64,000 nt of DNA, from NCBI GenBank assembly GCA_015698045.1, contig BLAL01000208.1, positions 372,001-436,000 of the forward strand, in the 5' to 3' direction. Position numbers and translations under genes: made by a program. How positions within the stretch are numbered: the stretch's first letter is position 1; every line of letters begins with the position of its first letter. This DNA comes from Rhizophagus clarus (Eukaryota > Glomeromycota > Glomeromycetes > Glomerales > Glomeraceae). Below are positions 35,762 through 49,407 of this stretch, one piece after another. The notes under the pieces are model-generated. The model saw only the letters and a list, made by a program, of their open reading frames with translations, was not told the DNA's origin and did not search any database.

Positions 35762-38700
35762 GGCCGGGCAAATAAAATATTTAGATTCTCGTAACATAAA
35801 ATTTTAAAAATGATGCGGGCGCGCGGTTTTTTTTTATATACATATTAAATTTTTTATATTAATTTTTTTATTTACGTCACATGCATTCCTTTCATATAAT
35901 ATGAAATTTGTATCACAAATAAAATAACCATCTGATCATTTGTTTGCACAACGATCTTTTTTTTTTATTCTGAACAATGCCAACAGTTATTGTAAATGTT
36001 GAATATCTTTCTAAATCAGTTTTTGGATGGGAAGGTCTTCCAGTTGATGAAAATATAAATGTTGATGAATTTTACCAAGATGTAGTCATTTGCAAATATA
36101 TGACTTTTAGTTTGTAAGGATATGTAGATAAATATCGAAAATGGTTTCGTTTCATGTAAAATAATTTTATGAGCTGTGATTTAGATGAAAGTGAGCGAAA
36201 ATGTTCAAATTCTTAATTTAGAACTATTAAAGAATGTAATATTTATGGTTAATTTGTGATTTATATCCTTTAAAGTCTTGTTACAAATGCGAAATAAGAA
36301 GAGAATTATGGAATAAGAATATCACAGCATATTTTAGTCTTACAAAAACAAGTGAAAAAGAGAAAATAGGATTAAAATGTGATGTATGGGAGACTGCAAA
36401 GAATTATGGAAAATATATTACTTTCAAATTAAAAGATAATGATTATTCCAATGAGTCTACAACAAAGACTAAAAACGCATTTGAATTAATGAGAATTGCA
36501 TCAACACTTAATTATCTACCTGAATTTAATCTACCAAAGAATTCTTTTGATCAATTGCGTATTGATTTATGTGAACTGATTAAGACAAACGGATGTGGAT
36601 GGATTGGAAAAGACAATGCAAATGTAATAGGAAAAAAATTTATTACAGATTTATCAAAATCAATATGGTATATTGATAGTTGTTCTTTTAAAACTATAGA
36701 TGATAGGTATAAAATTCCAGAAATTTTCACAATTTTTTTTAATCGGGCTCATCCTGAAAATCACAGACATGCACGAAGATCTTTTAATTCCAGTGAATTG
36801 CAAAATTTTTACAAAATTGTAATTAACTATCTTGAATTACCTTGGATTTCTAAACCTAAATTTTCTTGGCTTAAAGTACCTTTGCAAATTTATGTAAATA
36901 ATTTATTAAAATATTCAGATTACTTAATTGAACAAAAAGCTATAACTTTAAAAAACCAAAACTCTTTAGCTCCCATTGTTGATGAAGGCAAAGCCGCTTA
37001 TATAGAAATATTGGATGCAAATATTTGGCGACCACCTATTATTGTTGAAGAATTTAAATTGTTAACAAGGTCTTTGGAAGAATCACCATATTGGGAACCA
37101 ATAAACATTAGCCAATTTTGTCCAAATGAACGAATGTAAGTTAATTTATTTTTTTTTAGTAATTGATATTAATGATTAATATTAATAATTAAATTTATCA
37201 ATTAATTAAAATTTAGGAGGAGATGCAGATTTATTGAAAAACTAAAGAATGCTTTTTTGTTTAAAGTAGGAAAATATACATACCATCATGGAAATATTCA
37301 AAATTCTGTTTACCTTTGGCGTATTGATAATAATTCTAATGAGGAAGAATTAGTCAATAAGCATTATAAAATTAGAAATAATTTGAAACAAACTATTCAA
37401 ATATATCATACCAGAGCAATGAGAAAAGAATTTATTGATACTGTTGAGCTTTGTATTGGTAAAGTTGAAAAGGCAAGAATTCGTTATATTTATTCTACAT
37501 GGTTAGAAGATTCTTCAGCTTCAGTAAATTTAGTAACACAAAACATTGATGATCGAGTGTTATTAATATTTGAGCTGGGTGACCCAGAATTAATTACAGA
37601 TTTACGTGAAATTAATGAAGGTAGAATATTTAAATATGATTTATTTTGGGAATATGCATTAAAATATCTAGAAGGTATAGCACAAGAATCAATTTTAGCA
37701 GTTGATGAAAGGAGGCATGATATATTTCAACATCTAGCAGTAGCAATTTCAATTAGAGATTTTCAAAATCAAGTACTTAAAATCTGTCCTTTAAATATTC
37801 CAACTCCTTCTTTACAATGGATTCGTTTACAATTTTGGCCAAAAAACCCCACACATAAAAGTAGCTTGCAGTTTACTTGTAAATTACCAATTAAATTTAT
37901 GGTTCAAACTAGACAGTTACGTTGTGACCATGAAGATGCACATTATGCAAGTGCTCTATTTCGTTATCAAAAGGAGATGGCAATTTTATTACGTGAAAAT
38001 TCATGGTTAGTATTCATGGATGATAAGCATCGGTGCAAAGTTGGTGAACCAGGCTATCCAGTTGCAGCAGTTGAAAGAGGAAGACAAGTTATTGTATCAA
38101 AAAATAAAACTTTTCAAGTTGCAGATCATGATTTTACGAAGTGTGGTATAATACCTAGTGTTACAATGATTTGTGATATTCCTTGTACAATAGAAGAGTC
38201 ATTTTATAAAGGACAAGTATATGTAGGTTTGAAAGATTTAATATTTCAACCTTCTGATCCCTTACGACATATGGCTGAATTATATAAGATTTTGAAACAT
38301 TAAGATGAAAATAAACCTTATTTACTTCTTTATACAGATGGGGGACCAGATCATAGAGTTACATATATTCGTGTTCAAATGGCATTAATAGCTTTATATC
38401 TTAAATTAGATTTAGATTTATTGGTTGCTGTCAGAACTCCTCCAGGTCATTCTTGGAAAAACCCTGTTGAACGCATTATGTCAATATTAAATCTTGGCTT
38501 GCAATGTGTTGGTTTGATGCGTAATGAAATGAGTGAAGAATTAGAAAAGATAATGAAAAGATGCAATTCTATGGATGATATTCGTGAAAAATCACAAAAT
38601 GAGCCACATTTGAAGGAAGAATTAATTAAAAGTTTACAACCTACGATTGATTTAATGGAAGGCATCTTTGAAAGATTAACTTTGAAGGAAGAATCTTTTA

Positions 38701-39828
38701 AAACTTTTAAGGCAGCATCTGATGAAGATATTCGTGAATTATGGGAATTACTATTAGAAATCGATGAAACATTAGAATTGGATGACAGAACAAAAAAAAG
38801 TATTAAAAATAAGGTAATGAGAAAACACATTGTCCTTAAGCATTTAAAATAAATACTAGCTAATTTTTATTAATTTATTTGTAAGGAAAAATTTCAAGAA
38901 TTTTATAACCACTGTTGCAAATCAAGGCATTATTTCTTTCAAATTAAAAAATGTGGTAAAGCAGACTGTAATATTTGTAAGCCATTAAAAAGTGATGAAG
39001 TAGATTTTTCTCAAGTTCATTCATTACCAGATCCAATTCCAACCATTGATAAAACAAGTTATAAAGAATTTTCAGAAATTTATGGAACAATTACCACAGA
39101 ACAGCATCGACCTTCATTAAAACACCAACAGAAAGACAAACAAACAAACAAGATGGGATTTAGTCCTAATGCTCAATTTACCAAAAATGTTGGAGTTGTT
39201 GTTGAATGTTATGAATGTAACAGGTGGCGTGTATTATATAGTAAAACAAAATTAAATTCAATTGAGATTTCTAATTTGGAGAGGTATATTGATACGATTC
39301 AATATGTGTGTGGAGATTCCTTCAATACTTTAGCTGACACTGAAGTTTCTAATAATAATGATGATTATGAAAGTGATAATGTGAACGAAATTTTTGAAAA
39401 AGTTAAAATTAATAATAGCTTAACATGTAATTCTCCAATGGAAATTCCTTATTACTCATCTGGTTTATTTGAAGATATCTGTTTTCAGTGTGGAAAAATC
39501 CCCGAAGAGGGTGATGAAGAATCTAATAATCAAGTCAATATTGAAGAAGGGTATTATTACTATTGTAATGAATGCTATATTACAGTTGACAGTAAAAAAA
39601 GAAGAAATAGGAAAGTTAAATTACAACAATCAAAGAGAAGGCGAACAGGTGCATAATTCCCAATACTATGTATTCAAACCAATTATTATAATAAAGTGCA
39701 TTTTAACTTGACATCCATATTATGTGAAATCATGTGATAAAAAAGTTTACTATAAAAAATTTTTTTTGATTTTTTGAAAAATTGACGCGCGCGGGTTATG
39801 AGAATCTAAATATTTTATTTGCCCGGCC
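35762..39828 (+). mobile_element. DDE DNA transposon with 36-bp TIRs and TAA duplication
   Basis: TIRs: the left GGCCGGGCAAATAAAATATT TAGATTCTCGTAAC and its reverse complement at the right end (39,793-39,828) differ at one position (G/A). Both arms are followed inward by GC-rich GCGCGC. The element is flanked by TAA at 35,759-35,761 and 39,829-39,831, a 3-bp target duplication as in PIF/Harbinger-type elements, although the protein does not look like a typical Harbinger transposase. Length 4.07 kb. It carries one spliced transposase gene with a nonsense codon, so this copy is probably not autonomous. Confidence 0.85.
36276..39656 (+). pseudogene. DDE transposase, spliced, one nonsense codon
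   Basis: Exons: 36,276-37,135, 37,217-38,813 and 38,886-39,656. The introns 37,136-37,216 (GTAAGT...TTTAG) and 38,814-38,885 (GTAATG...GTAAG) are 81 and 72 bp, and both restore the frame. A first exon probably starts at ATG 35,977 but its splice to 36,276 could not be fixed. Likely catalytic acids are the FMDDKHRCKVGEPGY aspartate (first D), the LLYTDGGPDHR aspartate (second D) and SWKNPVERIMSILNLGLQ (E). N- and C-terminal Cys pairs (CYKCE; CNICKP; CYECNRW; CFQCGK) suggest zinc binding. The TAA at 38,301-38,303 interrupts the frame just before the second catalytic aspartate. The family is known to me only as hypothetical proteins of AM fungi and some invertebrates; the superfamily is unassigned. 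Confidence 0.75.
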
Positions 39829-39831
39829 TAA

Positions 39832-40420
39832 TATTATCGTGCATCGCTCTTCTTGCATGTATTGCCTAACTCTTTAATTTGATGGCAAACTGGCTCTGTC
39901 ATCTTTCTGTGATATTTACAGAATGCTATAAAAATAAAAGAACGGAAACTTCGGTATATTAATTGAATGTTCTATAAAAGGTTTGGGGTAGATCTTGGCT
40001 TCACTTAGTGACTTTTCCATGAACTTGTCCGCAAAAATAACTCCAGATCTGCTTTCCTTTCATTGTTTTCAAATTTATGAAATAGCTTGTCATCTTCATC
40101 ATCACCGCTATCTCTATCTTCATCTTTATCATTTCTATTTTTATTCTACCATTCTCATCAACGATCACCTGCAAATAAATTTTCAAAGTAATACATGCAT
40201 AAATTCCAGCAATAAGCTGATTAATATAAACTATGGGATAAATGCAATGTTCAGATTTAAGGTGGCGTCTGCAAAACCTTGGTAATAGAGAATAAAAAGA
40301 AGATTGTCCAACATAAGTAGGCGGAGAAGAAGATTATCTGTTCACTTTATTGTAATAATAAATCAGTTTAATTTTGCACGTGATGCAGTTTGGGTTAATA
40401 ATTGATTTCTCATAGAATTT
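39832..40420. other. Intergenic between two elements
   Basis: No gene. AT-rich with a CATCTTCATC-type simple stretch near 40,090-40,140 and GCACGTGATG at 40,378. Confidence 0.5.
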
Positions 40421-40438
40421 TAGATATATTTAGGATTT
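40421..40438 (+). repeat. LINE target site duplication, left copy
   Basis: The 18-mer TAGATATATTTAGGATTT is repeated exactly at 63,866-63,883 directly after the A-rich tail of the LINE. This fixes both ends of the element despite the 14-kb insertion inside it. Confidence 0.93.
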
Positions 40439-40642
40439 AAAAACTTTTTTGATTGTCGATCACACGTCCAAAATTTTCAGAGAAGAATAGCACATAGAAA
40501 ACATTTTATTTTACAAGCAAACAGTTATTTTTCTCCACATTTTTGAATCGTACAATCAAAAATACACTAAAAACATATATACAAAGTTCACAGTAGTGTC
40601 AAACCTATAGTCTTTCTTACAAAAAATTAAAAATAATTCAGC

Positions 40643-42752
40643 ATGTCTACTTGTTCTACTAGAAGTTCTGCTAGAAATGCAAAGAGAAACTCTTCAAACA
40701 TAAATAATAACAACCAAGAAATGACCATCAATGGAGATAACAGTACTCCAGCTAACTACAGCTCGCCTAAAGACAACGTGTCTGTCTCTTCGTCAACCAC
40801 ACCAATGAATAACTTCAATAAACCAGAAACTTCAAATAAAAGAGTCAAAACCGTTGAAGAAAACAGTAACGACATACTCATGACAGATACGATTACCTCT
40901 ACAAATAATCGAATACAGACCAAAGAAATTACTACACTACAAACACCAGTTGTAGTGTCTTTGAACGAATCACTTCACGCACCTGAGAATGATGGAAACC
41001 TTCGCGCTACTGTGCCAAATGCAGATCATTCAGGGCTATTCAAAAAAATGACCTATCCAATAAGGGAAAAAATAAAATCAATGACACCAATCAAGATACG
41101 CTTATGCACGAACAACTTGATTTATCCAACTTTAAGGGGGAACAAATTTTTAGATTATTTTGCCCTCTCAACCATTTTCCCAATAATGACAACCCACATG
41201 AGGTTCTCAACAAAGTACGTTCACACTTTGCCAACAAAGAAAGTTTTAAAGGATGTTCCATCGACACCATATGTAAAATTTCTATAATAGTCCTAACCTT
41301 TACGAGTGATATCGATAAAAGCGCATTAGATGGCGTTAATATCGGCTCATTAAGAGTCACGTTCCACGACTTTAACGAAGAAAACACTTCTAATATCATC
41401 AAACAAGAATTAACAAATATACTCAACCGCAGCATCAAATTTGTTGACATACCTCAATCATATCCCACCGAGGTATTTGTCAACATCGTTCAAAATTAAT
41501 ACAGCAAAATACTCACATACAAAGAAATCATCAGACAAAGACATAATACTAACCAACAACAAAGACCAAATCAAAGAAACTATAAACTGCAACCACCTAT
41601 CTACAAACAAATTCACATAGTATTCAAAGACGAACAACCGGTAAAAAATTTCTTTACTAAAGAGATTTATAGTCTTAAAATAGAAAACTGGGTGTGTCGT
41701 ATTTTACCCGCTGATCACACCCATCCAGAACATGACAAAAGAAGCAAATTTGGATACAAGATAACAGGAATACACAATTAGGAGATTTACATCCTATCCT
41801 TATGCGTATCAACGCACAAACCTGTACCTTCACACCAACAAACAATAGACAATTGCAAAAAGCTGCTTACGTTTACGTTAAAGAGAAAGATTATAAAGAT
41901 CAAATCTTTCGAATCAAATGTTTCAACACAATCATTTATGCTTTCCCACAAAATATACGTCTTTCATGTACTATTTGTGGAGACCCCACCCACGAATACA
42001 CAAATTGTAATAACAAACAAGATCCTAACCAACGCTCTAAAGCGTTAACAATCGATAGAAATCATAATAAAAAACCAACTATCAACCAACAAATTTACAA
42101 TCAATTTAAATCAATTATTGCCACACACAACGGGGAACGAATCATTCATATGGACCAAAACAAATACATACAACAAACAAAATTTAATCAATCCACTCCT
42201 CATATTCCCAACATTCCAGACAACTCAACAAAAATTAATCATTTAGAACAAGAAATTAACGCTTTAAAAACACAACTTAAGGTATTAGCCGATGAAAACA
42301 CTTCACTCAAAAAGGAACTTACGATAGTTAAAGAAAATATCGCAACCAACACTAAAGAGCTATTATACATGAAAGAACAACTCAATCACGTTAACACCAA
42401 ATCAGACATCATGATTCAAAAACTTGATGACATCGCGTTACATCAGACCAATTCACCCCCACACACAATCAGAAATGAATGTTCAAACCAAGCGAATGAA
42501 ATCAGTATGTTACATCCCAACAGAACACCAAATACTAATAATAACATCCCCACAGAAAGACAACGAAAAATACAAATAGTCTCATTACCCAACCACGAAG
42601 GTCAAAACACGGCATCTGCACCTGTACAATACCCAATGGAAGACATCAATTCTATCCAAGGCCATTCAGAACTTGGCAGGATGGAAAGAGAATATGACGC
42701 CGAATATTACGATCAAAATAATGAGGACCACAGGTCGAAATTAGTTAAATAG
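40643..42752 (+). pseudogene. LINE ORF1 (RNA-binding Gag-like protein), broken
   Basis: The frame starts at ATG 40,643 with a Ser/Asn/Thr-rich disordered N terminus. It shifts frame near 41,090 to a frame running to a TAA at 41,497, continues in that frame to about 41,781, then shifts again into 41,802-42,752. The last segment holds a CCHC knuckle (CTICGDPTHEYTNC) that would bind the element RNA, then a coiled coil (HLEQEINALKTQLKVLADEN onward) likely for trimerisation, and a polar tail. Two -1 shifts and one stop make it non-functional as read. The layout (disordered region, nucleic-acid-binding region, knuckle, coiled coil) fits ORF1 of I/Tad-type LINEs. Confidence 0.75.
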
Positions 42753-43093
42753 GGTATCAATAGGGTATCAATAGGTTATCAATCAGCTATCAATAGGCTA
42801 CCCTATTGGTAGCCTATTGAACTTGCGCCATAATCCTTCACCAATCAGGCAGGCTGATTGATAACCTATTGATAACCTATTGATACCCTATTGATACCCT
42901 ATTTAATAAAAATACCAATAGGATACTAATAGGTTATCAATAAGTTATCAATCGGCTATCAATCAGCCTGCCTGATTGGTGACAGATTATGGTGCAAGTT
43001 CAATAGGCTACCAATAGGGTAGCTTATTGATAGCCGATTGATAACCTATTGATACTCTATTGATACCCTATTTAACTAATTTTGACCTGTGGA
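42729..43093. mobile_element. Foldback (palindromic) element, ~365 bp
   Basis: Starts CCACAGGTC(G)AAATTAGTTAAATAGGGTATC and ends with the reverse complement. The arms are about 160-175 bp each. Each arm holds a series of ~12-13-bp ATAGG(G/T)TATCA units and its own 10-bp hairpin (ATAGGCTACC...GGTAGCCTAT). It lies at the end of LINE ORF1 and may supply its last codons and stop. No clear target duplication. Sequence differs between arms at scattered sites, so it is not an assembly mirror. Confidence 0.85.
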
Positions 43094-43283
43094 CGTTGCA
43101 TTCAACTACAACAATATGGAAACTCCAGAAGGAAACGAAGGACTTCTTTCACATTTCACCAACTATATTGGAGGCAAACCGCCTAACCCACATCGCTACT
43201 GAAAAACGCCCTGTTCGATCGAATGAACAGACTAGGAGCTTCCTAGCACCAGAACGAACAAATTCACAATACAAAAACAAAAA

Positions 43284-46200
43284 AACTAAAAAAACCAAAA
43301 AAATAGAGATAATCTTAATAAAAATCCCAAAAAAAGAAAACATGACAAAATAGACCAACAATTACAATACAATCATGATACCAATAACCCCAATAATGAG
43401 ATAAACAGACAATTCTTTAACCCTAACTTTAAAAACATAGGTCAATTCTTTAACCCATACATCTCCTTTTCTAATAACAAACACAACACACCATGCATAG
43501 GTATCGCCACACACAATATTAGGGGTAATTTTAAAAATAAAATCCCAGACATACTAAACACCATGATCAATAACAACATACATATTTTACACATTTGCGA
43601 AACACACGAATCGCAAGCCCCACATCACGAATCCTCTAAAGCACATCGATCTTTTTCTATACAAGAAGTAATTCACACACCAAACCTTCACTCTGATACG
43701 GAAGAAACTACACAATTCCATATCATTAATAATCCAATAAATGACGGTAGCAGAAAAGCTAGCAACGTGATCATCATTTCAAACCTCCTTTACAAACATA
43801 TAGCCAAAATCCACACAATACCGGGATGCTATATATATATAAAATTAACATTCAAAAACAAATACCAAATTAATATATATGGTTTTTACCTACCCACAAA
43901 TAGTACCACTAACCGACAAACCATCTACAACACAATAACTGATACGTACAAACAACACTTTTGTAATAAAATCAACACACACATGTACAACTTCGTACTA
44001 AGGGACTTCAATGACAACGATATCTTTTTCAACGAAGATCAACTTATTCCTATACGAGAAGATCAGAAAACAGTGTCGACCTACAGAAAGAAATTTTTTG
44101 AATTACTTAGAGATCAACAATATTGTGACGTTCAAAAAAAGCTATTAATACACCCACCTAACACATATAGAAATCATCATGGTGAATTTCGATTAGACTA
44201 CATCTACGCAAACAACCTCATACTTGACCGTATCAATAATACTGACATAATAAAGGACTACTGTTACGCTTCAAATCATGACATGATAGTCATGCACATA
44301 CTAACAAACGATCTTTTCAGACCTAATATAGAAATAATAAAATCAAACGAAAAGGATCAACCAACTAATAAAAGGACACTTAACAACCATTACTTCGTCA
44401 AAGACAATGAAACCTGGTCAAAATACCACAACAAAGTTAATCACAAACTAAACGAACCACGCATTAACGACATTTTCCACAATACAACCAACACACATGA
44501 GATTAACACGCAAGCTGAAACCCTTCACCAAACGTTAATCAAAATAGCGAAAGATACTTTTAAGATCAAGAAATTCAAACCTCACAACAAAAACGAAGAA
44601 CCACTCTTAATTAGACAACTTTGCAACGCCAAAAAGAAAATTGGTACACTAATACACCATTTTAAATTTTTTGTCAAACTGCACATCCTTTCAACAGACA
44701 CACATAATACCAACACGCTACCAACTGACTTAGAAACGTATTACTGCAAAGACACATTTTGGACTGAACGAGCTATATCTAAACTAACATCACTCAGTAA
44801 AAAATTTAATTTCACATACAACTGGCCGAATATACTCGATGATCTAAATCACGGTGACATCAAACTCCAACTAACAAATTTATATGAATGCATTAACAAA
44901 GAATACGAACGAACAATTAACAAACACAATTTACACAACATCAATAAATACATCAAAAGAAGACAACAAGACTTCAACAGTAATCAAACCAGAATGTTAA
45001 ATTCAATACTAGAACACAAACCACAAAAAATCACAATCGACCGATTGATCATTACATCAGATACGGATGAGATACAGCTAATTACCGACGTGGAAGATAT
45101 TGATAAACTAACAATTAATCACTTTCAAAATATAGGTTCGTCATCACACAACTCAAATAAATTTACCACCATGGACAACTTACCAACCTTTTGGCGAGAT
45201 ATCTACAAAACCAAACCAAAACCGCAGATACTTAAAGACCAATTAATTGCACCCATCACGAGCAATGAATTACAAACGACTATACAATCATTACTACACA
45301 ATAAAGCCCCAGGACCAACGGGGATCACATATGAATTTTGGAAATATTTCCCTAAACGCCATCATACCATACTTTTAACTTTCTTCAATAACATTTTACA
45401 AACAGGACATATACCGTTGGCATGGAAATCAGCGCTCTTATATCCTATACCTAAACCAGAATTTTGGAACTACCAACTTGAAAAAACCAGACCAATAATT
45501 TTACTTGAATCATTACGCAAGATCTTCGTCAAAATCATCACCGATCATCTGAACAAATTCCTTCATACCACCAATGCTTTACAGACGAATAACCAAGCTG
45601 GTATCGCTAGATCATCGACTGCTGAAATCATATTAACAATACAAACATGCATTGATATCAATTTAGCACAAAATTGTAAATTTTACATCATGGTTCAAGA
45701 TTTAAGTAAAGCGTATGATCGCCTTAATCTTGACCTATTAATCAAAGCCATGGACCGCCTTGATCTACCGAACATATTCCAAATGATGATCATTAACCTC
45801 TTCAAAGGCCACAAAAACAGGGTCATTATAGGTAACCACTTAACGAACTCTTTCGATCTCACCACGGGTATCATACAAGGGGAAGTTATCTCTCTCATAT
45901 TATGGGTCTTATATTATGACCTGCTTTTTGAAGCAATTAACAACACTACAATAGGCGGTATCGACCTACAAGCAGAACATCTTAGGAACATTTATGACTC
46001 CAGCTCGACAGAAAATTCGCACAAATTACAGCTAAATTGCAAATTACAAGGATATCTTGATGACACGACGTGGCTTAATAATTCTTTGCACCATCTAGAA
46101 GAATATTTACGAATCGTGGACGAATTTTATGATTTCAGTAACATTAAAATCAACAAGTCAAAATGTCACATTTTAACTAACGATAAAGAATTAGTTAAAA

Positions 46201-49200
46201 AGGGTACTACAAACATTCAGTTTGGCTCCACTAACATCGCAGTAGATGTAGTAGGAAAAAATGATAACCTCAGAATCTTAGGAGCATATTTTAACGCTTT
46301 TAACAACCATAACAAACTTTACCATAAGATCATCAACACTACTAATCATATGACGCACATGATTAAGAAAAAGAAGATAACAGAAGATATGATCATATAC
46401 GTTATCAACAAGATTATATTACCAAAAATTGAATACATGACACAACATATTATAGTACCCGCACACATTGACAACCAAATTAACATTATATTGAGATCAG
46501 CCTTCAAATCAATTTCGAATTTACCAAAAAACTTTTACACAGCAGCTATGCATACCCCTGTTGCACCCAACATCATTGACTTTCACGACTTACAAATTCG
46601 AGCTAAATTAGCTAATTTTTACGCTGCATCATTCAACCCCATTACATCAGACTGTATCAAGATTCTCCTGTTACTCTCGCAAAACAATTTTTGGTACCCC
46701 CGCTCACCCATCAATATTATACAAACATTCCCAAAACCGCTTACAAAATTCAATAATATAGAACGTCTTATACATGTATTATGAAATTATAATTTCACTT
46801 TCACTACAAATTTTAAATTTTCAACAAAAGGAGGTTTTTTCCCGATTGTTGATTACCTTATTAATCCTACTTATTTTTTCAGATACATTAAATCTTTGAA
46901 AACGAAAAGGATCATGTTCCTCGATCAAATCATACAACCGGATAGTGCATTTTTTAAATCCTGGGACGAAATCAGAAGCACAGCACCCAATAAATAAGGA
47001 CCAGTACTACTCTGGTACAAACATATGATCGAGCAATACACCATTAACCCCAACACTTTACGCCTCAATTTTGATCTCCCTAGTTTACCGCAACAACAAT
47101 TACGATTAAAACGGCCTAAGAAGAATTTCACATTACCCAATCAAACCCTTCATCCTCGTAACACATGGACTTACTTTTGGTCACCAGTAATCAAGGATAT
47201 AGTATACGGCAAGATCCTCAGTAAAGACAATCATAGCCCACATTCTCTCATGATGATTATAGAACATTGGATCCCTACAACTATGAACATATTTCGTAAC
47301 CAGAATAATGAACATATACCCAAATCACGTGATAATACCCTTCAACGTTGCGAAGGATGTAATCTACACTACCCATACTACATCGCTGACTTAAGACCTA
47401 AATGCATCATACTTCAAGCTTTGGACAAAAGTTTAGACCTAAAGATCAAACGGAAAGGCACGCTTCCTGATAACCAGAACGCATTACTGACACGTAATTT
47501 ACAAAAAGGATCATTTTGTCAAACAACTAAGAGTCATCATACGTTACGAACTCTAGCATACAATGACTACTTACGTATACACCAATTGCTCAGCCCAGAC
47601 ATAACGTCAACAATCAATATTAATATGAATGATTTAAGTGCTGAATCACATCAATATCCTTCATCATTTTTACATTTTTATTTTTCTTTATCTTTTGAAT
47701 TAATACAATATTTGTACCGATTTTATAACATTTTATCTAATTTTTCTTTTGATCAAGTTATAGATATATATACAGATGGTTCTTGCATTTTCGATCAACA
47801 ACAAGACATGACTATGGGCCTAGGCTGGCATGTTTCTCGCCCTGTCACACCCACCCCTATTTCATTTTCGGGTGCTTGTAAACATTTTCCATCATCCACC
47901 AAAGCGGAAGCATACGCGATCTGTACAGCTCTGATTATTTGTCCTCACCAAACTACAATTAATATTTATACGGACTCACAGTATTGTATCAACACCTTTC
48001 ATAATATCACGCAATGCCTCATTACACCCAGGAGACAATTAAAAATTCCCAACCACCACATATGGTTTGTGATCATGAAAATTATCAAAGACAATCGTTT
48101 AACAGTCAACCTTCATAAAGTCAAAGCACATTCAGATAATGAACATAATAACAAAGCGGATGCCTTGGCAAAGGCGGGACATACATCATCAAACTTAATC
48201 GAACTTAATAAACATCACGTACCAACCAACATCCACATCGTATGGGATCAACACTGCGACAATATTACGATCAACCACAACATCCATCATATTGCTTGGG
48301 ACATTGGTAATCGACAGAAGTTCTATGCATGGTTAAATTATAAAACCAATGCAGCCTTAAAGACTGCCTCCTTTAGCCAGATAGTTGACTGGCCGAGTAC
48401 AGAAAGATTTTTCAACTTTAACCCTGACAACCGACCTACTAGTCACAAACTCACCAAATTTAGAGCCTGGCAACGTAAAGCAATCAATAATCTTATCCCC
48501 ACCATGGACATAATGTCGCAACGCTATCCCAAATTATTTCAAGATGTATTAAATTGTTGGAGTTGCAATTTATACCCGGAAACTAACACCTCACTTTGGC
48601 TTTGCTCAATCAACCTTGAAGTACTACGACCTCATATAGTTAGATACACACAGGACTTGCAGCAATATATCAGATAAACGTGCGATCATGGAGATTTTCT
48701 CCTCACCCAAGAGATCAATAATAATGCCATTTTTAAATTTTTCTTAACGCCAATCAGAAGCACACCTCCACCTGATTCGAATAGCCCCTTCCTCCTAACA
48801 TGTAGACAAATAATCACCAATGATTTCAGTGCTCTTTTCAGAGGCAAATACAAGAACAAAAAAACACTCCTTCATACCATACTCAACAAATTTTACGAAC
48901 TTACTCAATTAATAAAAAGAATCATTTGGAAACCGCGGAATGACAATTTCAAGAAATGGAAAATCGCCCATCAGGTGAAGAAACACACTTATCGCCAATA
49001 CCGTCAAAAATATAAACAGAAATCAAGACTTGACGACGCACAATTAATAAGAGCTGAAGATGATCAAGGATCTCGACAACGACACATTCATGATACCAAC
49101 ACTATTGCCCGACACTTTTATCAAACAGCATCCTTCCGTAGTTTACAAGATCACAGCGTTGCTTTTATATATGCAACATCGAGTAATTTTCGCCACTATG

Positions 49201-49316
49201 GACCATGGTCTTCTCATGTCGTTGATACGACTTCATTATATAATATAGATTTTTTTCTTTTTTCTTTTTGTAATTTTAATTCTTCAGTAGCTTATAGTTT
49301 TTTCTGGGGTGTGTAA
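43284..49316 (+). pseudogene. LINE ORF2: APE endonuclease, reverse transcriptase, RNase H
   Basis: The open frame starts after a TAA near 43,281; the first ATG is 43,563, but the endonuclease begins earlier (IATHNIRGNF near 43,500), so the true start is upstream. APE: CETHES, RDFNDND and RLDYIY are present, but the usual GDFN reads RDFN and the SDH motif reads SNH. RT (about 45,240-46,200): QDLSKAYDRL (A), GIIQGEVISL (B) and YLDD (C). RNase H (about 47,760-48,190): YTDGS, KAEAYA, YTDSQ and NNKADALAKAG supply the acidic set. In-frame stops are TGA 46,782, TAA 46,995 and TAA 48,675; the frame continues past each to 49,316. The protein would copy the LINE RNA into DNA at a nicked target site. 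Dead copy. Confidence 0.88.
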
Positions 49317-49407
49317 TTTGAAGTCCTCCTGGGACTCGGTAGGCAGGTTTGTAACCTTCCTCTGGTTCTAAGGCGGACAAAGCTAGTTCTTTTAGAATCA
49401 ATGATAG
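49317..49407 (+). other. LINE 3' UTR, left part
   Basis: Contains AAGTCCTCCTGGGACTCGGT and GGTTCTAAGGCGGAC, a short GC-richer segment that can fold and may be the RT recognition region. It continues at 63,760 after the Polinton. Confidence 0.7.
49402..49407 (+). repeat. Polinton target site duplication, left
   Basis: TGATAG precedes the left TIR. TGATAG occurs again at 63,754-63,759, where its first T is also the last base of the perfect TIR. Thus a 6-bp duplication, as known for Polintons, or 5 bp (GATAG) with perfect TIR ends. Confidence 0.75.

Noticed and set aside
39995-40285. Frame with His/Leu/Tyr-rich text (CATCTTCATC repeats)
   Set aside because: Generated by a short simple repeat; no ATG context or homology.
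43060-43353. 97-codon frame leading into Lys-rich tail between the LINE ORFs
   Set aside because: It starts inside the foldback element and its reading frame does not match either LINE ORF; A-rich composition explains it.
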